64,000 nt of DNA from Oscillatoriaceae cyanobacterium Prado104 (GTDB lineage: Bacteria > Cyanobacteriota > Cyanobacteriia > Cyanobacteriales > Microcoleaceae), in assembly GCA_025454405.1 (NCBI GenBank), contig JALOON010000003.1:124001-188000 (forward strand), written 5' to 3'. Below, piece by piece: positions 8,531-17,359 of this stretch. A program made the position numbers and the translations under genes. Numbering within the stretch: the stretch's first letter is position 1; each line of letters begins with the position of its first letter. Under the pieces are notes generated by a model that was not told the DNA's origin, ran no database searches, and was given only the letters and a program-made list of their open reading frames with translations.

Positions 8531-9889
8531 TTAACTGTCAACTGTCAACTCTTTAGCGTCTGCCAAAATTGGATTGATATCAAACCAGTAATCTTCGCCG
8601 TAGCGGTATTCAAAAACCCACAGACTCCGCAACAAAGTTTGATATTTAGTTTCCCCACTGACAGTTTTGGTAGCAGCAACTTGGCGCAGCAAGTCCCATT
8701 CATCGTTTTCGATCGCTAAAGTTAGTTGGTGGCGGCGCTGCACGATTACTGTTTCCAAAGTTTCCCGAGAAAGTGGGGGATCTTCTCTTTGCAGGCAGCT
8801 ATAAAGCAGTTGCAATAAATTGCGAACGTGCCCGCCAGTAACTCGGCAAAGTCGATCGAGCGTTTCGGGAGCATCGAAAAGTCTTCCTACCAAATTATAG
8901 CGGTCGATCGGCTCTAAATCTGGGAAGGCGCGGGCGAGTACCATCTGCCTCAGCAATTCTACTCCTTCAGCGCATTCGGAACCGTCGCGAAACTGCACCG
9001 GCACCATCGGCAATACCTTCGGATCGACTCCAAATCGATTGGTAAGTTGTCCTAAATCGTTAGAGAAAATCAACACCAAAGGAATCGTATAAACTACGTG
9101 ACAGTTGAGTCTTGCTAACTGTTCTCCTCTGTCTACAAATAGGTATTCCGGCTGCAACCTGCCCGTCGGTTTCAAACACAAGTGGATGCGATCGAGGTTG
9201 TCGATAATTACGACAAGTCCCCGCTTGCCCTGGCGTTTCAGTTCTCTATTTGCCGGTTCGAGCAACTCTTTATTGAGCGCATCTAAAATGACGTTGGTGC
9301 GCGGTTCTAAATATTGCCGCAACTCCGATCGCAAATTGGGAGCATCTTTAGCTTTGGCGGTAATTTTACCGATTCCCAAAGATAGAGAAAATTCTCCTTC
9401 CGTACTGGCATTTAATTCGCCAACACCGGGCATTGCTGCTTCCGCTTTCAAGTCGATTTGAGTTTGAAAAACATCGGCTACTCCCTTCAACAAAGCTTTA
9501 AAACCTGTCGGTTGCAGCTTGATTTTCATTCTTTCAATGCTTTCGCTCACTTGGCGGGCAACGCTCAATAAAATGTCGGTAATATCGACATCCGCCATAT
9601 CCAAATCTTTGCTAGACTCGAAGTAAACTGCATGAAATCCTGCTTGCTCCAATTCTGCTTGCAAGCGCAACAATTCGGTAGATTTGCCGCAGCCGATATG
9701 GCCGGTAAAAAGTTGGCAAGTCGGTTCGTCGGGAGAGAGAAGGTCGATCGTCCGCTGCAATTGTTCTACGATTTTGCCTCCCCGAACTGGAGAGAAATCG
9801 ATATAATATTGTCTGTCCTCGGAATTTGCGATCGACAGCGTATAGCTGGGACTGCAAGCTTTATAAAATTTCTGTAAGTTTAATTCCAT
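8531..9889 (-). CDS. P-loop ATPase of the AAA/STAND-like type
   Basis: A 452-residue soluble ATPase. Walker A is GHIGCGKST at residues 63-71. Walker B is LVVIIDNLDRI at about residue 230. A later G-HVRNLLQLL motif resembles the sensor-2/lid region of AAA ATPases related to Orc/Cdc6 and KAP types. A C-terminal segment (about residues 370-445) looks helical. Proteins of this form are frequent in filamentous cyanobacteria, usually without known function. The last residues, LTVDS, are the translation of a TTGACAG repeat that also provides the TAA stop, so the native C-terminus may have been replaced. No partner gene lies beside it. Confidence 0.7.
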   Translation of the reverse strand: MELNLQKFYKACSPSYTLSIANSEDRQYYIDFSPVRGGKIVEQLQRTIDLLSPDEPTCQLFTGHIGCGKSTELLRLQAELEQAGFHAVYFESSKDLDMADVDITDILLSVARQVSESIERMKIKLQPTGFKALLKGVADVFQTQIDLKAEAAMPGVGELNASTEGEFSLSLGIGKITAKAKDAPNLRSELRQYLEPRTNVILDALNKELLEPANRELKRQGKRGLVVIIDNLDRIHLCLKPTGRLQPEYLFVDRGEQLARLNCHVVYTIPLVLIFSNDLGQLTNRFGVDPKVLPMVPVQFRDGSECAEGVELLRQMVLARAFPDLEPIDRYNLVGRLFDAPETLDRLCRVTGGHVRNLLQLLYSCLQREDPPLSRETLETVIVQRRHQLTLAIENDEWDLLRQVAATKTVSGETKYQTLLRSLWVFEYRYGEDYWFDINPILADAKELTVDS

Positions 9890-10674
9890 ACCCTGTTTGC
9901 CTCAAACAACATGATGCCTTATTACGTTATTCGCTCGATCTTTACAACGATCGGGATACAATTTAAAATTTATTCCGATTATTTAAAGAATTGAGGTTCG
10001 AGCAATTCGATCGGCAGCACTTGAGATGAATCCAGATGAATCCGCATTCTCATTCCCAAATCTCAAGTCTCAAATTGCATGACGGATATTTTACTGTAAT
10101 GTTCTCTGTTCGATCGCCCGTTTTGAGTGCGGTTAACCGAATCAAATCGAAACAGGTAAGAAAAAGGAAGAGTTGACAGTTGACAGTTGACAGTTGACAG
10201 TTTTCATCAGTCAGAAGCAAAAGCGAAGTTGGTGGTAGGTGGAACCGTGGTAGGTGTTATACCAATTTCATAAAGTCATACTACAGATATATCGGGCAAA
10301 TTTCCATGAATAAAGGGGTTAAGAGATTAGATGTGTAGTGCTATTGCGATGGATTTGGTATTAAAGACTAAAACCTACAACCTGAATCGGAAAGAAAGAA
10401 GAACCTACATCAAGTAAGCTTTTAAGTTATGCGGTTAAGCGACTTGAATCGGAACAGGTATTTACACCCATTCCGATTCGATTTGAAAATTAGGTTGTCT
10501 GGTTTCTCAAATTTTGGGTTGAGTTGCTCGATCGAGCCTGTTAAATTTGAGAATAAGTGCGATTAACTCGCAGTAACTGTCGATCGCCAGATCTTTGATA
10601 AACTTCGCTGTCAACTGTCAACGATCGACTAACGATCGCGATCGGGGACGCTCGCACGCTTCTACTATCAACTG
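9890..10674. repeat. 785-base spacer with heptamer repeats
   Basis: No gene seen. A run of GTTGACA heptamers occupies about 10173-10202 and another CAACTGT run lies at about 10608-10683, entering the 3' end of the next gene. The rest is AT-rich with scattered CGATCG sites. Confidence 0.6.
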
Positions 10675-11352
10675 TCAACTGTTTATCAATTTTACCATTT
10701 GTTCGCCGACACCAGCGGCTGATGCGGGATTTTGACCGGTGACGAGTCGATCGCTCGTTACAACGCTAACCTGAAAGTTAGGAACTTTGCTAAAATTAGC
10801 GCCGCGTTCAATTAATTTCGATTCCAGCAAAAAGGGTACTATTTCCGTCAGCCCAACTGCTGATTCTTCTTCATTAGTGAAAGCAGATACAGTCTTGTTA
10901 GCAACTAGATACTCGCCATTCGATAGCTTGATATTAACTAACGCGGCCGGTCCGTGACAAACAGCGCCAACGATTCCACCTGCTTCGTAGATATTAGCAG
11001 CAATAGCAGCAAGTCTCGCATCATCGGGAAAATCCCACATCGTACCGTGTCCGCCAGCATAGAAAATTGCACTGTATTCTGCGGGGTCAATTTGTGCGGG
11101 ATTGAGAGTATTTTCGACTCGGGAAACTAACTCGGAATTGTCTAAAAATGCTTTGTTTAGCGGGTCAGCTAAATCGATTCCTGTCATCGGGGCTTTGCCG
11201 CCTTTGGGGCTGACAAAATCTACCGCCAATCCCGCCCGAGTAAATACGTCTAGCGGGTGCGTTACTTCTGGGAGATAGAAGCCTGTTTCTTTGCCAGTTT
11301 CGCCAAGTGTATCGCGGCTGGTTAACACAATCAGAACTTTTTTAGCAGTCAT
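10675..11352 (-). CDS. DJ-1/PfpI (Hsp31-like) family protein
   Basis: A 225-residue protein of the class I glutamine amidotransferase-like fold. The nucleophile elbow is VGAVCHGPAAL with Cys132. The preceding YAGGHGTMWDF (about 98-108) carries the His/Gly residues seen in Hsp31/glyoxalase III-like members. Known relatives are chaperones, glutathione-independent glyoxalases or detoxification proteins, so a role in carbonyl or oxidative stress is plausible but not proven. It is divergent from a LysR regulator 248 bases away, the usual arrangement when the regulator controls it. The stop codon lies inside a TTGACAG repeat. Confidence 0.85.
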   Translation of the reverse strand: MTAKKVLIVLTSRDTLGETGKETGFYLPEVTHPLDVFTRAGLAVDFVSPKGGKAPMTGIDLADPLNKAFLDNSELVSRVENTLNPAQIDPAEYSAIFYAGGHGTMWDFPDDARLAAIAANIYEAGGIVGAVCHGPAALVNIKLSNGEYLVANKTVSAFTNEEESAVGLTEIVPFLLESKLIERGANFSKVPNFQVSVVTSDRLVTGQNPASAAGVGEQMVKLINS

Positions 11353-11600
11353 AATTTCTTCCAGGTAAATTGGGGATCGATCGCGGGGTGGGGGCGGGTT
11401 TTTGAGATTAACAATTATTGTCAGATATTGTTGGTAAACCCGCCCCTACAGGTTATCGATACTGGCGCAAGAACTTTGACGCAGAAACCGGGTTTTTAAG
11501 TCCGATCGCGCAAGTCTTGTTTTTGCTTGTTATTTCGATCCTAAGTCGAATTTATCTAAAATACAAATTATAAAAGTTTCGCGCGGCTATAAATAGATTT
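11353..11600. promoter_or_regulatory. Divergent control region between the DJ-1 gene and its LysR neighbour
   Basis: 248 bases from which both genes are read outwards. LysR regulators usually bind T-N11-A sites in such a spacer, but I cannot pick a specific one. It also holds a mobile-looking repeat, GGGGCGGGTTT ... AAACCCGCCCC (about 11391-11446), the same family as at 35769, 39593 and 51746. Confidence 0.5.
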
Positions 11601-12479
11601 ATGATTAATTTTGAATGGTATCGCAGTTTCATAGAGGTTTACAGGGTGGGAACCGTATCTGGGGCCGCGCAAGTTTTGCATCTCACGCAGCCCGCAGTCA
11701 GCCAGCATGTCGCGGCTTTAGAGTCTGCTTTGGGAAATCGCTTGTTTGACAGGACTCCGAGGCGGATGGTGGCGACGGAAGCGGGACAAAAACTTTATAC
11801 TCAAATTGTCGGGGCGATCGAACAGCTTGAATCAATTCCCCACAAAAATTCAGCGCTCGAAACTCCGCAAACAATTAGAATTGGCGCGCCGCAAGAGTTT
11901 TTTACAGAACGCATTCTCAGTCAATTACCGCAGGACGATCGCACTTTTTATACTGTTCGATTTGGGCTGACAAACGATTTAATACAGCAACTCAAAGAAG
12001 GGAAATTAGACTTGGTAATTGCCACGCAAAAAGTTACCTTATCCGATATTGAATGTCAATTAATATTTGAAGAAAGTTTCTGGTTGGTGGGGCCGCCGAA
12101 TCTTGAATTTCATGGGTTTAAAGGGGGCGATCGAGCCGATCTCAATGCACTCGATCGATGGCTATCATCCCAACATTGGATTGCTTACAGCGAGGAACTG
12201 CCAATAATCCGGCGTTTTTGGCGCGTTGTATTTGGCAGGAGGATTGACCTGCGTCCAAAATTGATTGTTCCCGATTTAAGAGCAATTAGACAAGCGGTTG
12301 AATCAGGATTTGGATTGAGCGTAATTCCCGATTATTTGTGTGCGGATTTAGTAGAAAAAAATCGGCTGACACTCATTTTCAAGCCCGATCGAGATGTTAC
12401 TAATTCCCTTTGGTTTGCTTTTAGAAAATCAGAAAAACAATTGCCAAAAATCAAACGGATGCTTGACTTCTACCTTTGA
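11601..12479 (+). CDS. LysR-family transcriptional regulator
   Basis: A 292-residue regulator. The N-terminal winged helix-turn-helix spans about residues 1-60, with GTVSGAAQVLHLTQPAVSQ followed by LESALGNRLFDRTPRR, both classic LysR signatures. The remainder is the two-lobed effector-binding domain (IRIGAPQEFF at about 91, LDLVIATQ at about 136, FGLSVIPDYL at about 232). The effector is unknown. Divergent orientation to the DJ-1/PfpI gene suggests it regulates that gene and itself. Confidence 0.88.
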   Translation: MINFEWYRSFIEVYRVGTVSGAAQVLHLTQPAVSQHVAALESALGNRLFDRTPRRMVATEAGQKLYTQIVGAIEQLESIPHKNSALETPQTIRIGAPQEFFTERILSQLPQDDRTFYTVRFGLTNDLIQQLKEGKLDLVIATQKVTLSDIECQLIFEESFWLVGPPNLEFHGFKGGDRADLNALDRWLSSQHWIAYSEELPIIRRFWRVVFGRRIDLRPKLIVPDLRAIRQAVESGFGLSVIPDYLCADLVEKNRLTLIFKPDRDVTNSLWFAFRKSEKQLPKIKRMLDFYL

Positions 12480-12489
12480 GATTAAACCA

Positions 12490-12885
12490 CTACAGCAGAT
12501 TCATTGACCGATCGATTAAACTCAACCTATCCTCGTAATCTCGCATTATCTTCTGCAAAACGTTCCGCAGCTTCTCAAAGTCAGCATCTTCTAAGGAGAA
12601 AGTAATTATAATTTCGTCTGGATCGGGAAGACTTACAGTATCGGAACCGAAACGAATAATAATTTGATGACGGCTAAGGATGACCGAATCTACACCTGCA
12701 TCTTCTGTCCAATTGTCATCATCCAGTTCGGCGTAGATATTTTTTCTATTAGGAACAGCCTCTTCTTGAGATGCTTCAGATCTCGTCATAATAAAATAAT
12801 GTTCCCCCCCTTCAGCTTCAGAAAAGCCAATATACAAGTTGGTTTCAATAGCTTCAAAGCTACTAGCAAAAAATTTTGTTATCAT
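12490..12885 (-). CDS. Imm10-like immunity protein (probable)
   Basis: A 131-residue acidic cytoplasmic protein. Its pattern fits the Imm10 family of immunity proteins from polymorphic toxin systems: FxAxxFEA.. start, YIGFSEAEGGEHYFIMTRS, a central Y.E..D..W block, then LSRHQIIIRF and IIITFSLEDADFEKLRNVLQKI near the end. This is recognition by eye and the family is loose. No toxin gene is adjacent: its neighbours are the LysR gene (convergent, 10 bases apart) and Uma2 genes. It may be an orphan immunity gene protecting against neighbours' toxins, or have been co-opted (inference). Confidence 0.5.
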   Translation of the reverse strand: MITKFFASSFEAIETNLYIGFSEAEGGEHYFIMTRSEASQEEAVPNRKNIYAELDDDNWTEDAGVDSVILSRHQIIIRFGSDTVSLPDPDEIIITFSLEDADFEKLRNVLQKIMRDYEDRLSLIDRSMNLL

Positions 12886-13035
12886 CAGAAAATACTATGT
12901 TGTTGAAAGCAAAATAATGTTGTTGAATAAATACAAATTTTTCTGTTGTTCTTTCCATGCCGTCGAAAATCTTTAAGTTCGATCGACCATTTCATAGGGA
13001 CGCGCCGCAAGATTCAGGCTTACCGAATCCTAAAT

Positions 13036-13638
13036 TTAAACATTTATAATTTGTTCGGCAGTCAAAGTTAGTTCGGGAAAAGTTCGCGACAGGATGCGAT
13101 CGCTCCCTTTAAAAGCACTTATTTGATAGTTGCCTTCGGCATCTAAAAGATAAACAAATACAGTCGGAATTTTGGGATTTCCTAAAAAGTCCCTGCTGCC
13201 GATCGCTAAGTAATCGACAATCCAATATTCGGGAATTCCCAAGCGTTGGTATTCGTCTAGTTTGTCAATGTAGTCGTCATCCCAATTTGTTGACGTAACT
13301 TCTACTGCTAATTGAATTGGTTCCCGCAATGCAGAGTAAGCTGTGCGGTTCGATCGCCACACATCTCGATCGATTACGCTGACATCCGGCCTGCGTCCTT
13401 GTTCGATTCCACTCTTAGTTACAGTTCGGATAACTGCTGTAGTTTTCACCACGTAATTTAAGCTCAAGCGCTTAATTTCATCCTTAAACGAGTCAGCAGT
13501 GAAGTCGGCGACATCATCGTGATTTCTCGTAGCATTCATCTGGATAATTTCTCCATTTACCAGTTCGTATCTCCCGTCTTCGGGACATTCTACAAGAAAT
13601 CGATCGAACGTTAGTTTTTGCGTTACTGTTGCAACCAT
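13036..13638 (-). CDS. Uma2 family (DUF820) putative nuclease, copy 1
   Basis: A 200-residue protein of the Uma2 family, which has a PD-(D/E)XK restriction endonuclease-like fold and is greatly expanded in cyanobacteria. The start FDRFLVECPEDGRYELVNGEI is the family's N-terminal motif. PDVSVIDRD (about 100-108) and LAVEVTSTNWDDDYIDKLDEY (about 128-148) supply the acidic catalytic pattern. GIPEYWIVD then completes the core. Substrate and role are unknown. This is the downstream copy of a tandem pair; it differs from copy 2 mainly at about residues 43-75. Confidence 0.88.
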   Translation of the reverse strand: MVATVTQKLTFDRFLVECPEDGRYELVNGEIIQMNATRNHDDVADFTADSFKDEIKRLSLNYVVKTTAVIRTVTKSGIEQGRRPDVSVIDRDVWRSNRTAYSALREPIQLAVEVTSTNWDDDYIDKLDEYQRLGIPEYWIVDYLAIGSRDFLGNPKIPTVFVYLLDAEGNYQISAFKGSDRILSRTFPELTLTAEQIINV

Positions 13639-13776
13639 CAGATTGACTCCGATCGAACAAGAACTATTAGTCTATTTTACCACTTTACCACCAATCTTTC
13701 ATTTTATAAATCTTGAAGTTCGATCGACCATTTCATAGGGACGCGCCGCAAGATTCAGGCTTACCGCATCCTAAAT

Positions 13777-14379
13777 TTAAGCATTTATAATTTGTTCGGC
13801 AGTCAAAGTTAGTTCGGGAAAAGTTCGCGACACGATGCGATCGCTCCCTTTAAATGCGCTTCTTTGATAGTTGCCTCCGGCATCTAAAAGATCAACAAAT
13901 ACAGTCGGAATTTTGGGATTTCCTAAAAAATCCCTGCTGCCGATCGCTAAGTAATCGACAATCCAATATTCGGGAATTCCCAGGCGTTGGTATTCGTCTA
14001 GTTTGTCAATGTAGTCGTCATCCCAATTTGTTGACGTAACTTCTACTGCTAATTGAATTGGTTCCCGCAATGCAGAGTAATCTGTGCGGTTCGATCGCCA
14101 CAAATCTCGATCGATTACGCTGACATCGGGTCTGCGTCCTTGTTCGATTCCAGTCTTAGTTACGGTTCGGATAACTGCTGTATTGTTGACCGTTAAATTT
14201 AAATTTAGTCGTTTGACTTCATCATTGAAGCCAAATAACATGAAATTAGCTACATCATCGTGATTTCTCGTAGCATTCATCCGGACAATTTCTCCATTTA
14301 CCAGTTCGTATTTCCCGTCTTCGGGACATTCTACAAGAAATCGATCGAACGTTAGTTTTTGCGTTACTGTTGCAACCAT
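13777..14379 (-). CDS. Uma2 family (DUF820) putative nuclease, copy 2
   Basis: The second member of the tandem pair, 200 residues from the ATG at 14379 (MVATVTQK). This start is chosen because it matches copy 1 exactly, with upstream sequence also duplicated. It has the same YELVNGEI, PDVSVIDRD, EVTSTNWDDDYIDK and EYWIVDYLAIGSRD blocks, so the catalytic pattern is complete. Differences from copy 1 cluster at about residues 43-75, where it reads FMLFGFNDEVKRLNLNL; the rest is nearly identical, which points to a recent duplication or gene conversion. Confidence 0.88.
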   Translation of the reverse strand: MVATVTQKLTFDRFLVECPEDGKYELVNGEIVRMNATRNHDDVANFMLFGFNDEVKRLNLNLTVNNTAVIRTVTKTGIEQGRRPDVSVIDRDLWRSNRTDYSALREPIQLAVEVTSTNWDDDYIDKLDEYQRLGIPEYWIVDYLAIGSRDFLGNPKIPTVFVDLLDAGGNYQRSAFKGSDRIVSRTFPELTLTAEQIINA

Positions 14380-14426
14380 CAGATTGACTCCGATCGCACA
14401 AGAATTATTAATTAATCTTACACTCA

Positions 14427-14576
14427 AATCCTCACTACGAACCTCAATTAGCGGACTGAAGTCCTCACTACGAAACTCAATTAGCGGACTGAAGTCCTCA
14501 CTACGAACCTCGATTGGCGGACTAAAGTTCTCACTACGAACCTCAATTAGCGGACTTTAGTCCTCACTACAAACCT
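14427..14576. repeat. 33-bp tandem repeat (GGACT...GAAGTCCTCACTACGAAC)
   Basis: GGACT recurs at 14453, 14486, 14519 and 14552, an exact 33-base period, giving about 4.5 units. Each unit contains GGACTGAAGTCC, a short palindrome. There are no variable spacers, so this is a minisatellite, not a CRISPR array. It runs into the stop of the kinase gene. Confidence 0.9.
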
Positions 14577-16237
14577 TAAATACCGGGCGATGCCGGGGCT
14601 GGACTTTCAGCAGCAGGGGGTTCAGGCGCGGGAGTTGATATCGGTTCGGGTGCAGGAGTCGGTTCGGGTGATGGCGCTGGCGCGGGGGTTGGTTCGGGCG
14701 ATGGCGCTGGCGCAGGAGTTGGTTCGGGCGACGGTGCGGGCGCGGGTGTTGGCGCGGGCGCGGGGGCGGGAGTTGGTGCGGGCGAGGGTTTGGGTGAAGG
14801 TTTGGGCGCGGGAGTTGGCGCGGGTGAGGGTTTGGGCGCGGGGGCCGGAGTCGGTGCGGGCGTGGGTTCGGGTGTCGGTTCTGGAGAGGGTTCGGGTACG
14901 GGGGTGGGTTCCGGCGGGAGTTCGGGTGTCGGTTCCGGCGGTAGTTCGGGTTCGGGTTCTGGCGGGAGTTCCGGTGTCGGTTCCGGTGGGAGTTCGGGTT
15001 CGGGAGTTGGTGTCGGAGATGGTTCGGGTGTCGGTGTCGGGGAAGGTGTGGGAGTTGGCAGGGGTGTCAGTCTCGGCGTTGGAGTTTGTAAAATCGGCGA
15101 CTCGGTAGGAGAGGGCTGCGGAGCTCGATCGCCATTGAGGAACGAACCTACTAAAGCCCAGGAACCGAAACCGGCCAATATGACTAAACCCGCACCGAGT
15201 CCGATCGCGGTGATGGGATTGTCCCAAATCGAACCAGTACCGGGTTCGATCGCCGGATCGGGTTGGTTTGGCGAGTGGGCACTTTGGGCGATCGGATCTG
15301 GTCTGCGCCCCACTGCTACGGTTGCTACTTGCGAAATATTTGCCGGGGCGGGCGCTTGTGATGGGGGCGGTGCGGTTTGAACGTTTGTAGAGTGAGGGTT
15401 GGTTTGTCCGTCGAGGGCTTGGGCGACTTCGCTGACTGATTGGTAGCGATCGCCCGGACTCCGACTCAGCATCCGATTCAGTACAGCAGCTAATTCGGGA
15501 GTTACTTGCACCCTCTGCTGCCAGTTCCACAGCAGGGTGGTTTGGTCGAGCAATTCTTGCGGTTCTTTCCCCGTCAGCAGGACGATCGCGCTGACGGCTA
15601 AAGCATAGAGGTCGCTGCTGGGTGTGGCGCGACCGCTTTGCAACTGTTCGAGTGGGGCGTAACCGACTTTACCGACGCTGGTGGCGTGGGTTGTACCGTC
15701 GGGAGACTGGACTTTGGTAGCGAGTTCTTTGACCACTCCAAAGTCAATCAGTACGGGCATTTGGTCGTTTTGCCGCCGGATGATATTGTCTGGGGAGATG
15801 TCGCGGTGAATGATGCCGCGGGCGTGGATGTGGGCGAGGACGGGCAGCATTTGCCGGATGAATACCAGGATTTCGGCTTCGGAGAAACTGCGACCGGTTG
15901 CTGCGCGATCGGCCAGCAGTTCGCGGTAAGTCATCCCTTCTACGTAATCTTGTACTAGAAATAAGCGTTGGTTTTCTTCAAATATTGCTCGAAATTGGGG
16001 AATTTGCGGGTGCTGAATTTGATAGAGAATTTCTGCCTCTCTTTTGAACAGTTCTTTGGATTTTTCTAGAACGTAAGGTCCGCTTTGAATGGGAATAAAT
16101 TCTTTGAGGGCGCAGCGTTCTTGAAACCGCCCTAAATCTTCTGCTAAATAAGTGCGGCCAAATCCTCCTTGACCTAAAATGTTTAGCAAGCGGTAGCGGT
16201 TTTGCAGGAGAGTTCCAATAGCAATAGGTGGCTGCAT
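14576..16237 (-). CDS. Membrane-anchored Ser/Thr protein kinase with Pro-rich tail
   Basis: A 553-residue Hanks-type kinase. The kinase domain spans about residues 13-275: glycine loop [10 protein letters not shown], the Lys of CALKEF, catalytic loop HRDISPDN (the K-to-S form common in cyanobacterial kinases) and IDFGVVKE. One membrane helix follows at about residues 340-365. The rest, about 180 residues, is an extracytoplasmic tail of Pro/Thr/Glu/Ala repeats ([11 protein letters not shown]). Tails like this span the wall or resist folding. No sensor domain follows the tail, so a ligand is not apparent. The GC-rich repeats also open long reading frames on the other strand; those are artefacts. 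The gene ends at the 33-bp repeat. Confidence 0.88.
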   Translation of the reverse strand: MQPPIAIGTLLQNRYRLLNILGQGGFGRTYLAEDLGRFQERCALKEFIPIQSGPYVLEKSKELFKREAEILYQIQHPQIPQFRAIFEENQRLFLVQDYVEGMTYRELLADRAATGRSFSEAEILVFIRQMLPVLAHIHARGIIHRDISPDNIIRRQNDQMPVLIDFGVVKELATKVQSPDGTTHATSVGKVGYAPLEQLQSGRATPSSDLYALAVSAIVLLTGKEPQELLDQTTLLWNWQQRVQVTPELAAVLNRMLSRSPGDRYQSVSEVAQALDGQTNPHSTNVQTAPPPSQAPAPANISQVATVAVGRRPDPIAQSAHSPNQPDPAIEPGTGSIWDNPITAIGLGAGLVILAGFGSWALVGSFLNGDRAPQPSPTESPILQTPTPRLTPLPTPTPSPTPTPEPSPTPTPEPELPPEPTPELPPEPEPELPPEPTPELPPEPTPVPEPSPEPTPEPTPAPTPAPAPKPSPAPTPAPKPSPKPSPAPTPAPAPAPTPAPAPSPEPTPAPAPSPEPTPAPAPSPEPTPAPEPISTPAPEPPAAESPAPASPGI

Positions 16238-16605
16238 AATTTTAAGTAGACACTGTTAAAAAATAGGCGATCGCAGGCCGATCGAACTAATGACTGATGG
16301 CTGATGGCTGCTTTTGAGTCAACTGTCAACTGTCCATAGCATACTTCACAGTCATTAGCGCCCAGTCCCGATTGAAGTTAGCATTTTACGCTTTTTTGCA
16401 CGATTTTGAAAAAGCGGGTGGTTTGGGACCGATCGGGCGGCAGGCGCGATCGGCTATTTTTCCTTGGTTTTTCGGGGTTTTAGGGCGATCGAACAGCAAA
16501 CAGGGGATTTTCCCCTATTTGGCGCAAAAAGGTAGTTGGATGGGCGAATGGGGACGATCGCACTGCTGACTGCTGATCCCAGCCAACAACTTTCCTGCTT
16601 TCGAG
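16238..16605. other. Spacer upstream of the kinase gene
   Basis: No gene seen. It has CGATCG sites, a short CAACTGTC pair near 16320 and ATGGCTGATGGC. The kinase promoter must be at its left end. Confidence 0.45.
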
Positions 16606-16660
16606 TTAACTGTCAACTGTCAACTGTCAACTGTCAACTGTCAACTGTCAACTGTCAACT
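16606..16660. repeat. TCAACTG heptamer array at the 3' end of yqeY
   Basis: Six full TCAACTG units (16613-16654) with partial units on both sides. On the minus strand the array reads TTGACAG. It encodes the last residues, LTVDS, and the TGA stop of the YqeY gene. Confidence 0.95.
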
Positions 16661-17105
16661 TTGCTTTCACGATTTCTTGAATTTTTTTGCCGTCGGCTTT
16701 GCCTTTAAGTTGCTGCATGGCTGCGCCCATTACCTTACCCATATCTTTCGGGGAAGTTGCGCCAACTGATGCAATAATTTCGGCGATCGCTTTTTCCACA
16801 TCTTCCTCTGACATTTGCTGCGGCAAATACTCTTCCACAATTGCCAATTCCGCCGCTTCTTGGGCTGCTAACTCTTCGCGACCGGCTTTGCTGTACTGTT
16901 CGATCGAATCCCGGCGCTGCTTCGCGATTTGCATCAATATTTCCATTTCTTGGGCTTCTGTCAGCGTTTCTTGCCCCGAAGGACGCACGCTGACTTCTTT
17001 TTCCAGAATAAATTTTTTGATGCTGCGAACCGTTTCCAAGCGAACTTTGTCCTTGGACTTCATCGCTGCTTTGATTTCTGCGTCAATGCGTTCTTTTAGG
17101 CTCAT
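16641..17105 (-). CDS. GatB/YqeY domain protein
   Basis: A 154-residue YqeY protein from the preferred ATG at 17105; a GTG three codons upstream is an alternative. The family is related to the C-terminal tRNA-binding domain of GatB and is thought to act in tRNA-dependent amidation or translation. The helical N-terminus (LKERIDAEIKAAMKSKDKVR, LETVRSIKKFI) is followed by QRRDSIEQYSKAGREELAAQE and YLPQQMSEEDVEKAI. The last block, KDMGKVMGA and KGKADGKKIQEIVKAKL, is also conserved. The terminal TVDS comes from the heptamer array, not the family. Confidence 0.9.
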   Translation of the reverse strand: MSLKERIDAEIKAAMKSKDKVRLETVRSIKKFILEKEVSVRPSGQETLTEAQEMEILMQIAKQRRDSIEQYSKAGREELAAQEAAELAIVEEYLPQQMSEEDVEKAIAEIIASVGATSPKDMGKVMGAAMQQLKGKADGKKIQEIVKAKLTVDS

Positions 17106-17359
17106 CGATTTCACCCTTGCTTTGTTGGTATCAAAATATTGAGACTGTGCTTCAATTTCTTAACTTTTTTTACGGTTTTTTGCAAGTTTATGAGATTTTT
17201 ATCGCGATCGGGCGCGATCGAACGCAGATGCAGTTGCTCAATCTAACTTAACGCTTCCAACTGGAGCGTAAAGTTAAATATATCAAAAAAAAACGACCGA
17301 TATTTTGAGTTTGGGATGGTAAGATAGCGTTGGAATAAACATCCTGCAAGAGGCCTGCT

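Larger units (their letters stand above)
12975..14420. repeat. 741-bp tandem duplication carrying a Uma2 gene
   Basis: Two direct copies with a period of exactly 741 bases: the left junction sequence AAGTTCGATCGACCATTTC starts at 12975 and again at 13716, and the two genes end at 13638 and 14379 (their start codons). Similarity continues a little past the start codons and then fades. The copies differ most in the middle of the gene. Confidence 0.9.

Noticed and set aside
14427-14576. Possible CRISPR array
   Set aside because: The repeat is contiguous with a 33-base period and no spacers, and no cas genes are nearby.
14590-15380. Long open frames opposite the kinase tail (GSG- and VRV-rich proteins)
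   Set aside because: They are products of the Pro-rich repeat read on the other strand or in another frame; composition is purely repetitive with no conserved motif.
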